A DNA stretch of 64,000 bases from Aplysia californica (GCF_000002075.1 NW_004797279.1:243532-307531); one strand, 5' to 3'. Shown: positions 12,501-24,213, numbered from the stretch's first letter. The notes: generated by a model not told the origin, from the letters alone. Numbers and translations: made by a program.

Positions 12501-12855
12501 CTGAGATTTGTAAGTTACGTAAAAATGTGCCATCATGGTACAAGTTGATATGCTTCAAGAAAAACAAAACATGAAAATGGGGATGTGATATTGATGGTGA
12601 TGCTGTAATGTTGGAAAAGATGTGCAAATCAATCTTGGTGTCAGCCCACTTCTTTATATTTTATTCATTGTTTCGTAATCTGAACTTATTACACTGGATG
12701 TTTCCTTCTTGAAGATTGATGAAAATTGTTATTTTGATTCTTTATTTCAGTTTCCGAACTTTATCGGAGGCGTACTTGGAATTCTTCAACTTTCTTTATT
12801 CGTTGTTTATGGTTTCAAGCACAAAAGAGGACGGCCATCTATAGTCAACACTTGA
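5147..12855 (+). CDS. SLC50A1: SWEET-family sugar transporter (SLC50A1-like), six exons, complete
   Basis: A bidirectional, energy-independent sugar uniporter of the MtN3/saliva (SWEET) family, expected in plasma or Golgi membrane. Exons: 5147-5214, 7527-7604, 8941-9064, 10456-10617, 11820-11939, 12751-12855. All borders are AG/GT and phases match, giving 218 aa, close to the usual animal SWEET length (about 220). The two triple-helix bundles are visible. The first has STADVAPAPF followed by VWLKYGLMMG and LSAVLQFLYICIYYLY. The second has KSTDSISLPLCLINFVSA, VEWTLYGLAI and NFIGGVLGILQLSLFVVYG. Seven membrane segments are expected. The start ATG (5147) is in a good context (CACCATGG). Introns 1-4 are loaded with MITEs and a SINE/LINE fragment; no damage to the reading frame was seen. 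Which sugars it carries cannot be read from sequence. Confidence 0.93.
5377..5396 (+). repeat. Poly-G run
   Basis: A homopolymer-dominated G tract in SWEET intron 1. The length may be uncertain in the assembly. Confidence 0.7.
5618..5690. repeat. (TA)n microsatellite
   Basis: About 70 bp of alternating TA with a few interruptions, in SWEET intron 1. It directly borders the TTAA-type repeat copy at 5724. Confidence 0.95.
5724..5854. mobile_element. Degenerate TTAA-flanked MITE (piggyBac-like)
   Basis: The body matches the better copy at 28132-28300: both contain CAGTCACACAGCC, ACAAAATACCCCATCTGGTC, AGCCAGGAGAG and TCGGGCCTGGC. The left end starts TTAACA; the right end has decayed (AAAGTGTTAC). 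It lies in intron 1 of the SWEET gene. Confidence 0.75.
5996..6737 (-). mobile_element. pogo/Tigger-like element, deleted, with CENP-B-like transposase remnant
   Basis: The ends are inverted repeats: left TACAGTGGAAACCTGATATA, right the complement of TACAGTGGAAACCATATATA. Each is flanked by the dinucleotide TA, giving about 742 bp. On the minus strand near 6330-6130 the sequence still reads KRKCLLIDKKYEITQAV, followed about 20 residues later by DADVVDQALLIRFKEARRKF. This resembles the N-terminal helix-turn-helix region of pogo/Tigger/CENP-B-type transposases. The DDE catalytic part is gone, so the copy is non-autonomous. A long (TC)n tract (6474-6553) has grown inside it. Located in SWEET intron 1. 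Confidence 0.8.
6474..6553. repeat. (TC)n microsatellite
   Basis: About 80 bp of CT dinucleotides with a few TTTC interruptions, inside the pogo/Tigger-like element. Confidence 0.95.
8060..8260. repeat. Partial copy of CTGTAAGCTGACAAAACACC MITE
   Basis: Matches the reverse complement of 13288-13534: both have AAGCTGACA(A/G)(A/G)ACACC at one edge and share CACAGCAGTTTT, GTTTTTTTGTCAG, GAAATTTGAATTCTAAT and AGGGTAACTGA. One end is lost. It lies in SWEET intron 2. Confidence 0.75.
8340..8765 (+). repeat. SINE-like element, group 'M', with LINE-type 3' hairpin
   Basis: A repeat of about 425 bp, nearly full-length homologous to 41098-41475 (minus strand) and, over the last 130 bp, to 28860-28995. 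Shared internal marks are CTCATAACTGTGCCTGA, AACAGGGAACTGCTGC and CTGTTGACATCCACCCC. The end is the hairpin GGCGCTC..GAGAGCC plus GTAAAACCTCTGCTAAAAC. No clear tRNA-like promoter is visible, so it may be 5' truncated. Located in SWEET intron 2. Confidence 0.8.
9575..9755 (-). repeat. Probable tRNA-derived SINE
   Basis: On the minus strand a tRNA-like head can be read: GGGCTGTCTTAGTTGAG, then GAGTTTGATACC in the B-box position. A tail follows with no recognised partner. No second copy was found in the window. Located in SWEET intron 3. Confidence 0.4.
9818..10260 (-). mobile_element. 3' end of an I/R1-like LINE ORF2 (truncated)
   Basis: Reading on the minus strand shows the C-terminal tail typical of LINE ORF2: EQTTIFPQRTEHIQLSFQYK, then a zinc-knuckle-like segment CPWCDYAYETEDHHLFYYT, ending RRVRAQLLQDR and a stop near 9830. 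Right after the stop comes an (AAC)n tail (about 9818-9830), the true 3' end of the insertion. The 5' part is missing and at least one frame change separates the upstream piece. This is an old, dead fragment in SWEET intron 3. Its tail differs from that of the LINE at 49841-55780, so it is a different family. Confidence 0.75.
11557..11612 (-). repeat. Fragment of TACAGTCAAACC-type element (Tigger-like end)
   Basis: The minus strand reads GGAGAAAAGTGGC and AGACAGGTGG in the same order as the better copy at 55840-55920. Confidence 0.5.
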
Positions 12856-12892
12856 ATTCTTACCTCATTTAAGTCATGTTGGATAAAGTGAG

Positions 12893-13085
12893 TGAGAGTG
12901 GATGGTTGGCGGATGCTCTGGTGCGGTTTGCTTCGTCTTTCTTATCAAACATCTATCATCCTTATCTCTCCTCCTCCTTTTTTGTGTTTGTTCCTCTCTT
13001 GCAACGTCTCTAATATTCAGCTCTTATATGACCTTATCGTCTAGCAAGTGCAGTAAAATTCTTACTAAAACTAAGATAAAGTGAG
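12893..13085 (+). repeat. SINE, group 'S'
   Basis: Begins with the head GATGGTTGGCGGATGCTCTG. Next come ATCAAACATCTATC, TTTTTTGTGTTTGTT and CTCTCTTGCAAC. It ends with the hairpin-type module CTTATATGACCTTAT..GCAAGTGC followed by TAAAATTCTTACTAAAACTA. Group members at 25250, 32815, 33397, 34495 and 35038 share the same order. It starts about 40 bp after the SWEET stop codon, so it may be part of the 3' UTR. Confidence 0.8.
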
Positions 13086-13287
13086 GGATTGCGTCTAACA
13101 ACTCTAGAACTGATCTCAGTCTGTGCATTATCTTTGTGGTTGGTTTTAAAAGTTGAAGAGACTAAAGATTTTTGCACGATCTGTTTCATGCCAGGAGTCT
13201 GATGTTTGTTGGTCATTATTTATAAACATTATTTTATTAGAGAGCAAACAGGAGAAAATTGCTGTATTTTGTCAAGTGGAATTAACA

Positions 13288-13534
13288 CTGCTGTAAGCTG
13301 ACAAAACACCTTTTTTCATTTTCGGCGTCAAATTGTTTAATTTGCTCAATCGAAAGCCTGATCAGTTACCCTACTTATGTGAAAAAAGCAAATTGAAACT
13401 GAATAGTTTTTAAACAAATTAGAATTCAAATTTCAGAAGAACGCCTGTTTTTTAATGGTTACACTGACAAAAAAACCCATCTATATCTCAAAACTGCTGT
13501 GAATAAAAAATTGTGTTTTGTCAGCTTACTGCAG
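13288..13534. mobile_element. MITE with CTGTAAGCTGACAAAACACC ends
   Basis: The left end, CTGCTGTAAGCTGACAAAAC, is inverted at the right end (complement CTGCAGTAAGCTGACAAAAC). The element is about 247 bp. A related partial copy lies at 8060-8260. No coding capacity. A target duplication is not clear. Confidence 0.8.
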
Positions 13535-13679
13535 AACAGTTGAACACCTCTGAAACCAGCAGTGTGTGACTTGTCCTCCTGGACTGGGGTTCTTTTATGA
13601 AATTTCATATTTTTTATTTCCGGTTGAAGGGGAAACTTTATATATTCATGACCTCATTGAAACAAATGCAGACAGGTGT

Positions 13680-13805
13680 AAGTTAAAAAACTCTCTCCTT
13701 CTTTTTCGCCTGTTACTCTCTTGTAACACTCTAATATTCGGCACTTATATGATCTTATTGTGTTGCAAGTGCTGTAAAACTCTACTTAAACTAAAACTGA
13801 GATAA
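13680..13805 (+). repeat. SINE, group 'S', 3' part
   Basis: Carries GTTACTCTCTTGTAACAC, the hairpin module GGCACTTATATGATCTTATT..GCAAGTGC and the tail TAAAACTCTACTTAAACTAA. The 5' part is not recognisable. Confidence 0.75.
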
Positions 13806-13959
13806 TAACCAAGACAATCCAACACTGTAAGGTTGAGGCCCTTGTCCCAACAATTGCATCTTCCCTTGATACCATGCTGTATAAGAGAACAGAAAATTTT
13901 TTAAAAAAGTAAAAATAGAGTGAGTTGCTAGAAACATTTGTATATTGTTTGATGCTTGC

Positions 13960-14045
13960 AAGTAACTGGATGTTGTTTGTTTGGGGAAAGAGAGGCACAT
14001 CAACACAACGCCAGTCATTTAGCGTTTGATCAAATCAGACAGAAT
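13960..14045 (-). repeat. SINE fragment, group 'T'
   Basis: Contains AAAGAGAGGCACATCAACAC followed by CAGTCATTTAG. This matches 40572-40665 and, inverted, 27826-27955. Confidence 0.6.
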
Positions 14046-15650
14046 TAATAGAGGGAAAAAGATATCGTAGGACCTATCAGTGGCACCTTCTAACTGCGGG
14101 CAGTAGCTGGAGTTATGCAAATTACAGTATTGAGACATACAGTTCTCCAAAAGGGTCCTGGACAGGTGATAGGCTAGTGCAGATTCAGCTACTAAGGTGT
14201 TATGAACTTTTTAAAATGTCACTCTTATCACTGCTTTGCGCACTTTTTCCTGCCATGTGGTTCTTTCTCCTTCCCTCCTTTCCTTCACTGTTTCCTCTGT
14301 TTCTGACCTTTTTAATAGGGCTTGGAGAAAGATAGCATCAAACAAGTCTGTATAATATATTATATTTACTTTAACACATTGCTCTACTCCCTATCTATTT
14401 AAATATATTATATCTGTCTGTTTGTCTTTCAGTCCATCCATTGATCTCTCTATCAAATGTCTATGAGTGTCCTGTGTCATTTTGTGAACTGATGGAGAAA
14501 AAAAATTTGATTAGTTCTCGAATGTTCACGGTCTACTTTGTCCTTAACCTGTTATGATTTTTTTCAACAGACAATGCTCCATATGAAGTCAGCCATAAAC
14601 CTGAGAGCTGAGTGCTGCCATAAGTGGATTGTCCTCCCATTCTCCACCCCGCCCCCTCCCCCAAGACAACAGATGACATGAGTACTCACTGTACATAATG
14701 TTGATGCTGATTTTCTCATTGTTACTATCTCTAAGGGATGTTGTGCATTAGCAATCTGGTTTATGCTACAAACATATTGTTTTATCTCACTTGATGTGAT
14801 GTTTTTGCCTTGCCTTGTGTATTTGGATATCAAGAGCATTTCAGACCCTTTTGTCTTGCCTAAAGGCAAAAGTTGTGGAGGTTGTTGTCAGATGTTTGTG
14901 GAACACATTTTTGTAGTTTTATGTTTATCACTACTGCATATTACTTTGTTTGCTTTGATTCTTTGACCAGAATATAAAATTGTGTGGAGTGGCCTAATGC
15001 AGAAACAGTGAAGTCAAATTTACTGCAGGACAAAGGAAAGAATTGCCACGCATTGTGTGTTGTTGTTTTTTTTACTAAATTAAAATAATGATAAAAAGAG
15101 GTACTTTGGGAGTAAATCCTGAAAAATGGGGGAAATTGTTTTTTTTTAAATCCCATTATTAGTTCATGTGTTATGGAAAAGAGAATAAGTGATAGTGAAT
15201 ATTTTCAGTTCAGTTGGAATCATTTGTAAATATAATCCCGTAAAGTCAAATTACATTTTGCACTTGTATAAATTTTACTGAAAGCCACTAAACTATTCTC
15301 TGTATGTTACCATGAAATGAATGTTCCAATTGTTTTTCCTTGTTACTTTTGATTCTAGCTTTCCTTTGTCAAACTCCTCAAAAGTGTTTCAGCCTTGCAA
15401 AGTGAAGTCAGATGTGTCACGGCAGCTACTGTCAGATACCTTCTCATTTGTAAGCCGGTCTGAAGAAATCGGGAATTTGTTGCTATAGTCAGTGTGGTCT
15501 GTTCTGTTCAATTTTAAGTTATACATACCCGGGAATTGCCCAACTATTTAAGAAAACAAGTCAGGCTCTGTTTCTTGTAATAACCACTTTAAAATATCTT
15601 TTCTCAATATATTTTCCATTTTTGCATTGAGATATTAAAAAACAATATTA

Positions 15651-18295
15651 CAGACGTGCAAGTAGCCCTCAGAAAAATGAAAATCTAAAGGTGTGTAGTG
15701 TAATCCGATCTAACTATGGGAGTCTGGTGTTAAGAGAATTTTGACAAATTAAGGCTTCTAAACTGCCATCTAGGCATTTTCAGCTTTGAAATGTAAAATA
15801 TCAAACCAAAAAGAATATCTGTATTGTCTTTTGAAAACAGATAGTAACTCAGCTGGGTATCACTTACTCAGATATTGAGATCCACGGGCATCAGGATTGT
15901 GCTATATGGTGATGGGATTCTACGGTGTTACCCTTTTAGAAGTGGGCAAAAGAGGTACTGCTTTTCTCTTCAGTGTCTGGGGCTGGGGCTTATCAACACT
16001 TGCAATCAGTTTCTTCTGGGCAATGTCAGCTTCCCTTTTCTCCACTGCTTCCTGGGACTTAAGGTAGGACTTTTGTATATGATATACCAGTGACTGGATC
16101 GTGCCTCCTGTAAAATTCCAGGGTTGTTTTGTTGTGGGCCAGTAGAAAATAATTGGTGGCCGCCTAAACGATAAGTTGATGTTGCCATTTTTGTGGCTAT
16201 GTCAGTAATAATATTGTTCATCATGCAGAATGATGCTTCCACCTTTGGGCCTGTTAAACCAGCAGGCAGTGACAACTTTCTCTACACTGGAATATTTCTG
16301 GAGCTTGAAAGCATGACCACACCAAACATCCAGAGGCATGTTTAAATTCGCCTGTAGCCTGCTTTCTGCCTGTAAGCTCGCGATTTTATCTTTGAAATTC
16401 GAGGCATCAATGTTTGAAAAAAAACAATTTCTTTAGTTGAATTCCTGTGTCTGACTGTCTAAAGGCCACTGGGTCCAGGAGATAAAGGACCTCTAGAAGG
16501 GGGTTTCGGAGTGGCAGCTTCTGCTGCATACATTGTGCTGTCACAGTGTATGCTTCTTGGAGTCCCCTTTTGAACACAGTGCTTTCCTTCACTGGAAGTA
16601 TTTCTAGGAATTGCGCACACCCTCCTGTCAACACATGTTGGACTGGGAGCAGCTTGGCCAAGTCCTTGAGGTCTAATAAGCCCAGTGCCTTCCCAGATTC
16701 CCTGATGATTTCAGCCCTCACAAATAAAATGTTTGGTAAGTTTCTAAATTCATCCAGAACCGTATCATGAAGTTTATGAACCAAAGGTTCCTTCTGCTCA
16801 AAGCATAAAACAAAACGTTTGAACAGGGAAAGAACAGTAATAACTGTGGCTCCATGTAAGTCTGTGTCTCTCCTCCTATCAAAAAGCCTTTTACAAACCT
16901 TCTGTTTCCTTGGCTTCCCGTGCTGTGTCATATTTTTAGTCTTCAAACGGCAAAGGATATCATACACTCTCTGACGGCCAGCAGGTGTTACATGATGCGT
17001 TGAAAAGATGTCCAGTATTTGCTGCTTGTACAAATCCTTGTCTTAAGCAGACAGCCAAGCATAATTCATGAGGGCAAGGGTGAGGGGGTGTCCGGGTGTT
17101 TCAATTCTTGAAAGGGAAGGGTAGCATTTAACAATGCCAGCCAACAATGGCCAACTCGCTCCTTTGGCAGTTGCTCTCGGCAACCTAAAATGCTGCAGAG
17201 AGTCAAAAAAATCTTCCCGAATGTCTGCTGGAAAGACAAAAGTCTTTGTGAAAATTGTCCAAAAGAAGAGGAAAATCCTTCTCTGGATCATAGCTGTACC
17301 AGAATTTCATGTATGGTGGAACACATCACCATCAATATCCAAAAGGTGAGGGACACTTCACCTCATTCGTGCCTGAAAGCCAGTTTCAGAGCCACACATG
17401 TAGGCTGCGGAGTCAGAAAGAATAGAGATGAGGTTCTCCTTAGGTATTTTGTCTTCATTAAAAAGCCTTTCTGAGATGGCTGTATATACTGTAGAGGCAT
17501 TTACAGTTTGCAGTTCCACTGTGCAGTACAGATGAGTGACACTTCTACCTAAGTCTTTGTCAAGGAAGCAAACTAAGACATTCATCAGACGTTTTTTGTT
17601 GTGTTTCCTTGAGGATTCATCCACATTTATAGGGAATGGCACTTCCTGAAGGTTCTTCACCCACCGCTTCTCTTCCAGCTCATGCAGTCCATACTTTAAT
17701 TTGTGCGTAGCTGTCTGTCACTCTATTGGTAGCTTCTGGAGGGCCTGATAGTCATGTGCCAGATTTTGTAACAATTTGATTAAGTGAGGAGCAATTGCAG
17801 GAGGAAGTGAATGCTCCAACAATCACTGACTCAAGTCACAATGAAACACACAAATAGATCTAGATGTAGTCTTGTTCTAATCAAAAAACTTTTCCCTGGC
17901 AGAAACAGAAGTCAAACTGAAACAGCACTAGATCTACATTCTGGCTTCTAAATAAAAACAAAAACTTTTCCTGCAGAAAGAAGAGCTCATCTTTGAAAGA
18001 GCACTCACAAGGATAGTAACCACGCAAAACAGCACACCAGTGACACGATGATCGACTCATGTGGTTCATTTGTTGCGTACACCTTCGTTTTATAGCCTCA
18101 GGGAAATGCAATTTGCCGCCGGAAAAGCGTCGTCTTTTTCTTAGTTTGCATTTCCGTTCTCATATTGCCACAATAATAAATTTCACCTGAAAATTTTTGC
18201 CGGCTGGAGACATATAATCAGGCTGGGGCGGAAAAAATTGAGTCAGAGTCAAAATTTCCGGAATTGCGGCAATTGCCGGAACACTTACACGTCTG
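15651..18295 (-). mobile_element. hAT-like DNA transposon, broken
   Basis: The ends are imperfect inverted repeats: left CAGACGTGCAAGTAGCC at 15651, right complement CAGACGTGTAAGTGTTCC ending at 18295. They enclose 2.6 kb with a transposase gene on the minus strand (about 17800-16407). No clean 8-bp target duplication remains. AGATCT-rich sequence occurs near 17855 and 17930, outside the coding pieces. The superfamily assignment rests on the protein pattern and the CAG-type ends. Confidence 0.75.
16407..17800 (-). pseudogene. hAT-like transposase pseudogene (pieces in several frames)
   Basis: Read on the minus strand in order: LEHSLPPAIAPHLIKLLQNL (about 17810-17750); then 17660-17358, with PINVDESSRKHNKKRLMNVL and ISILSDSAAYMCGSETGF; then 17291-17043; then 17033-16407 (208 aa), containing LVHKLHDTVLDEFR, LLPVQHVLTGG and KLPLRNPLLEVLYLLDP. 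The D..D spacing and the 'SDS..M.GS..GF' block recall hAT-family transposases (often annotated as uncharacterised ZMYM/SCAND3-like or DUF4371-related proteins). Several frame changes and an in-frame stop (just before QTATHKLKYG) make it non-functional. The N-terminal zinc finger was not found. The identification is from memory of the family pattern, not from a search. Confidence 0.7.
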
Positions 18296-19807
18296 ATTGT
18301 TGGTGTAACTTCGAAAGCGTTTTTTCTCAATTCTTACCTTTCCACATTTTTTTACTTCAAAATGCAATATCTAATCTTCTTAAAAAGATAATTGAAAAAT
18401 TTTAGAGGCATGATTTTCAGGAATATCCCATCTTTCAGAAAGGCACAAAACCTCAAAATATGCCAGGGGCAATATGTTCCTGATTTCTTTAGACCGACTT
18501 TCATTTTTCTTCAAACTCGGACTACATTGTGATCCTTGGGAATGTGTTACTGAATAGTAAATAGAACATAATCACATTGTTACCGCAGTTTTCGTTTCTA
18601 TGAATGAATCATAATGAGTTCTATGTCTTATTTGTTATTCTTTGTCTTTTGCTTCATGTGCTTTCCTGTAAATCAAGTTAAAAGAAGGTCTGGTCTTCAA
18701 GTTCGATCCATTTGTAATTCTATTTCCGCTTTGTTATTCTTTATTAAAATCTGAGTTTTGTGATTGGTAAAATCATAAAGTGTATATTAATGTTTCTGTC
18801 CCTGTGCTCTTCAAATGAAAAAAAGAATGGGCATTGGTTGATATTAGCAACAGTTTATACATTGGTCAAACTTTCACCATTCTGATATTACCTGAAGATG
18901 TAGGGACAATTTTATGGTAAATTTTGTTTGGTTGGTTTGCTATTGTCTGTGATAAGTATTAAAAGAAAGCACAAACCCGTATGTTTACACTCACACACAT
19001 ACACACGTGCGTGCCCATGCTACGCTTGCTCTTCTATTTTGTGTCAAGATAGTTGTTAGCATATTAGTAGCTTTTCTTTTCAAACAAAACTGCTTCAGAA
19101 TGGTAGTTTTTAATAACTGGTTGGGATTTTTTCGTAGATTAGAATAAATGCTTTTCATAAAATTTGCTTGCAGGAGTAATATGTGTTTGCTTTGTTGTGT
19201 AATGGCTCTTTGGCCGAACAGTTGGGTTTTTTAAAAAATTGGACTGCCAAGTTAAAATAACTCACTTTTATTTGGGGGGGGGGGGGGGGCTCGATGTATT
19301 TAACAAATAATTGAGAATCATCTAGAGCAATAACATGCATTCCCACAGTGTCCCCCCCCCCCCCCCCCCCCAGACTCTGTGACACATACTATATTGAAAG
19401 ATTATAGAGGAAAATTGCATTTCATCAGATTCATCTTTATTCTAACCATGAAAACTGAAGTTAAATTTTTTGTTAATGTTGTTTCCAGTGGCAAATGAAA
19501 GTGGAGTCTTGTACATCTTAATTCTACGACAAAATAGTCATGGCATAGTGTTACCATTTAGCGACCCCAGTGCTTTCTTGTCGTATCTCCATTTTTAATA
19601 ACAGTGAAAACAGTTCATAGCAAAGAGTGAGCTTAAGAAGAAGTCACATTTTAACTGTTTTAAAAAAAAAGGTAATACAACAAGAAAGCACTGAGGTCAC
19701 AATTTGATGGGAGGCTTGTACTTGCCAGAAAGGACCCTGAAAGTTTATTGATCACTCCCTTTCTTTTGTCTACTTTTTCCTCATAAAGTCAACATCTCTC
19801 GTACTCT
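18296..19807. other. AT-rich intergenic stretch
   Basis: No exon found. Contains a G run at 19275-19291 and a C run at 19351-19371. Confidence 0.45.
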
Positions 19808-20000
19808 GGTTATGCTCTTCACTTTGAGCACAAAAGACACAAGTTCAGTTCCCTCAAAGAAAATACATTTTAGTGACTATAGCTGTCTTTTGATGAGGGG
19901 TATTGTCCCACATTGGAGATGTTGGCCCTGACTGGCAGGATCAAAGCAGCCTGCCTCCAATGTGATCTTCATTATGATATGGATGGCTATGTGGCTATGT
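19808..20000 (+). repeat. tRNA-like SINE, family 4
   Basis: Head with a degenerate B box (CAAGTTCAGTTCCC). The body GGGGTATTGTCCCA, GTTGGCCCTGACTGGCAGG and CAGCCTGCCTCC is shared with 31330-31512 and, inverted, with 40660-40890. Confidence 0.65.
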
Positions 20001-20606
20001 AAAACATTCATAATCATTTTCCTCCTAGTATCTGTCCAGTATTTTTGAAATGTTAGAATATGGTAATACTCTTTTATGCACAATTTTCCTTGTGAATTGG
20101 ATATTCCAACAGTCTTTAAGTTGCAAAAAATACATTTTTTCTACAAGTTCATAAGTCAATTTGTGTGTAAACAGTATGCCTGGAGATCTTTTCTTTCACT
20201 AGAATCAGTTAGTCAAATATCGAAAAGTGCTCAAGATATATGCATAGGTGTGCATCATGAGCTGATGTAGCCTGTCATTATTAGTTACAAGGACTCCCTT
20301 CCCCCTCAAAGAAAAAACTTTTGTGGACCACTATAAGTATAATTGTAACTCAGATTTTAAGGATGAGTTTTGTGGAAGTGTTTTCTCCTTCAGTTCATAA
20401 CTGCAGGAAGTTAATTAATCACTGTGTTTCTGATCGAAGGAGTAGCCAGTATGTCAACTCTTTCGCTAATTTGGTTTTGTATACATTTCCACTCCTACTT
20501 TAGCTTATTTGTGTTAAAAATGTGGTAAATGTTGTGAGACTAATGATTTTATGTCGATGGTTTTTGTTTCTTTCCTCCTTATGCCAAAATTCTTCTAACA
20601 GTAGAC

Positions 20607-21653
20607 TTAACTCATTCGCTACGTATTATTTTCGGCTTGTGGACGAATTTTTTTTCAGGAGAGCGAAAGAGATGATGACTAATGGGCAGTTAAAAGGTCT
20701 TTCGGGCCACAAATTCAAATAAATATCAACGTATTACATACCAATATTTTCAGTATAGTTTGTACAATACATCTGTAATGTTTATTTATGTATTTTTCAA
20801 CTTTGGTTCCTGTAAGAGACGATTATGCAACACAGTTTTGATTTGATGCGGATAAAATTTGAAACTAAAAAAATTATAATCTTTGGTGAAACTCAAAAAA
20901 TATGTTTGCACCTAGTCAAATGATGCATCAAAATAACCATAAATGAATATAGAACTGGAAAATATTGAAAAGTGTGCAGTTATTTATCTACATTCCATAA
21001 TATTTGTAAATTTTGAACATAACATCCGATATTGAAAAAAAAAAAAAAAATTTATAATCTTGAAAAATGATCACAAACAGAAAAAAACCCGCTCGTATCT
21101 TATATGGAATTATTCAGAATTGCATTTGGAATAAGCCTATGCATGTCTTGAGTGGCACTTTTTGTGTAATTTCATCAAAAAGTAGTGATTTTGGGGAGAA
21201 AAAAATATTTTGACTATTTAGATCTAGAACTAGATCTAGCACTCAAAAATATTGATTTTTCAATAACAGTGCATTGGCAATATGAGTCCAATCGTATCGA
21301 TATTATAAAAAAGAGTCTACACTTCTTTAGAGAGCAACATAATGATAGATTTTGTTGTGTAAAATTACAAAAACTGGTGTCCGGGCTATAATTTTGGCAT
21401 CGCGTTAAAATAAAGTCGAATTAACTACGAAATCGCGTTTCAAAACTGAATCTAAATTTCCGATTTTCAGTGGAAATGCTTGACCCGGAAGTCAACATTA
21501 TATTATGACCTTTATTTTAACATGGATATGTGGATTGGAATAGAATCTGAGCTAAAATTGAAGATCGGTTCTCGAGCCGCCGGGGGCGGCTTAGCGTACT
21601 GACGGCACTTTAGACGCGCCGCCCCCCACGGCTCGGCGTAGCGAATGAGTTAA
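20607..21653. mobile_element. TTAA-flanked piggyBac-like non-autonomous element
   Basis: Both ends are the perfect 17-bp inverted repeat TTAACTCATTCGCTACG, TTAA being the probable target duplication. Length 1047 bp. The right end also has a GC-rich hairpin (GAGCCGCCGGGGGCGGC paired with GCCGCCCCCCACGGCTC, about 21574-21635) that stands out from the AT-rich interior. No transposase was recognised. Confidence 0.85.
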
Positions 21654-24213
21654 TGAAACAGGGTATGCACATTTTAGTGAGTTGTTTTTTTTAGATGATT
21701 TTTTGCCATAATGTTTCAGTCGTCAGTCTATTTAAATATAGGAAACTTTGATGAAAGATAATTTTATTTCAATGCCAGTACATTCAATCTTCAATTAATT
21801 TTGGGGATGGTTTGATCATCTTGGTGCTATGTTTTGGGTCCCATTTGATCCTCTTGCCAAAAAGCTTTTATTGGTTTTGATCATGACGCAATTTTACCAA
21901 TTATAAACATTTTCCTTTAATGCTTTTGTTGAACGCTTATCTTGTCAAGCTCTGCGAAAGTGCATTATATTTACTCAGTCTACACAATGCTCTGCCGTGT
22001 GTGGCCCTGCCAGGGCTGTTGTGCCATATATGCTGCCTCCCGGTGTGGTTACAGCTTGACATCAGTTGTTCCATTTTTGGCCTCAGTATTTGTTCAATTT
22101 GATGTTTTGACTTGTATTATTGTTGTTTTCTCCTGTGATGTGGGAGCTCCATGTTATCTCCTGTGGCGAAGGAGTTCCATGTATATCATGAGTCGTGCCT
22201 TAAATCTTGACTATGACCCAGAGGGAATTGTCTTTTTTTTCTATTTTTGTCGTGAATAATAGTCTCAGCCTAAATGAATGGTCATTTTAAAGAAGCGCAG
22301 ACACAAAATTTTAATTTGACCAGAGAGCTACTTTTTTGCCCTTTCTGCTGAATGAAAGTGCTCAGAATTTGTTATCTCTCATATTCATGGTTACATTTAA
22401 ACAAAGAAAAGACGTGTATGGCTTTTAAGTAGCTGAAAAGGATGATGCTTTAGCTAAGTCATTGAAATGTTTCTGTTGCCATTGAACTTTTTATTTATAT
22501 ATCTTTTTGATTGCTTTCATGGACAAATATATATATATTGAGCTAAAATTATGCACACAGCATTTGCTCTTTTTCATTGGTGCTGCTACCAGAAATAATA
22601 ATCTGTTACCTTCTCTGCGTTTATAAAAATTTTAAGTGGAAAGCATCATACTGACTCCAGTCATTTAGTGCAGGTATGACAACTTTAAATCTTTCCTTGA
22701 GAGACCATTTTCCTTACAGCGACTAGGCTATTTTGACGGCCATTTTTTCATTTCTCACTGTAATATGAAAAAAATATAATCTCTTCTATATTTTTAAAAG
22801 AGATTTAGATGTGTTTTACATATATTTAGGGCCCAACTGCCAGGAAATAAACTTCCTATCCGATCAGATAGAGTAAAAATAAAATCTGATCATAAAATAA
22901 TGGTTTGTGTGAGTCTGAAACTTTGGAGAGGAAGAGATTTTAAGAGTTTGGTGCACAAGCGACATTCAATGAGCTAATTTTTTAATAGAAATTTGTAATT
23001 CAGTTGGTATAGACAAGACTTATTGCAGACTCTATTTTTGGTAACTTTTTTTTTTTCTTTTCTTTTTTTTTGGGGGGGAGGGAGGGCTGTTTATGTCATA
23101 TGTGATTAATTTAGTTTGAGAGGGAGGACCTTTTCTTTTAAACTCCACAGTATTTTTCCATGGTCAACATCTCCTGTTGTCTGTTCACAGCCTTCTTCAC
23201 CATTGTAATATAATTATGTGAATGATATTGAACGGACAAGCCCTGTCCCCTTTTGGTTGTTGAGTTATTATGATGAGATTTGATGCCATGTGGGAAATGA
23301 TTTCTGTATGGTTTTCTTAGGTCCAGATATGAAGGTGCATTGTATATGTGTGTGTGTGTATATATTATGTATATATAACATGTATCTATTTTGTGATTTA
23401 AAAGTAAAACTTGGAATTGATGGTAATGGACATGTACTTTTTATTTTCTTGGAGATGTTTTGATAACATTTGGTCAATGAGTAAGACACCTTTAAATATT
23501 TTTTTCCATAATAACATTGATAAAAACTGCTCAGTGGGAGAATTTTTCGGTACATTTTTACACTTCAGATGGATCTATACTTTAACGCATGCTTTTGAAA
23601 TTTGCAGGCTTACACAACCTTACATTCCTACTCACTGAGATGATCTCTTGGTGTCGGAATTTATTGTTACGTTCTCTTGTGTCACCTTAGATCATTTCTG
23701 GCATTTCGTTTTGCACGCTGACCAAAAACTTTGACTTCTACGCAAAAACTATTGCTAGAACATGCACTGCAATGCTCTCTGCATCATTCTGTATTGCTCT
23801 ACAGTTGTTCTGCTTTAGTTATCATTGATAATTTATTTCTGCCATCTTGTGTCGTCAAGAGTTCACTATAAAGTGAAAAGTACATTTTTTAGGATCTAGA
23901 CACTGATTTGAATTGTGGGCTGTTTTCCTATTGCTTTTGTTGCCTTTGTTTTTATGTTGTAAAGTTCACCATGCCACAGTTCTGCCGGTTTGAACTTGGT
24001 TCATGAAGCCATTGTGAGCGTTTGACATGGTGCAGTAAAAAGTTTTTAAGAGCAAATGGATACAAGTTTCAACTGATTTGGTGCTTGCTATACACAATAT
24101 ATTATTATTATTATTATTATTAGATGTGTTATGTGGTTGCCATTGTGTTGAGTTACGGTCCTGTGTCTCTCTCTCTCTCTCTCTCTGTGTGTCTCTACTA
24201 CTACTAATACTTT
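21654..24213. other. Intergenic stretch, nothing recognised
   Basis: AT-rich, with short open frames only. Contains an (ATT)n run near 24100-24122 and a (TC)n run near 24165-24186. Confidence 0.45.

Larger units (their letters stand above)
12856..15650 (+). other. 3' UTR / downstream region of SWEET, rich in SINEs
   Basis: After the SWEET stop there is no further exon. The stretch holds two 'S'-group SINEs, one 'T'-group SINE and one MITE (listed separately). From about 14046 to 15650 it is AT-rich with no recognised feature. A single polyadenylation site could not be chosen. Confidence 0.4.
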
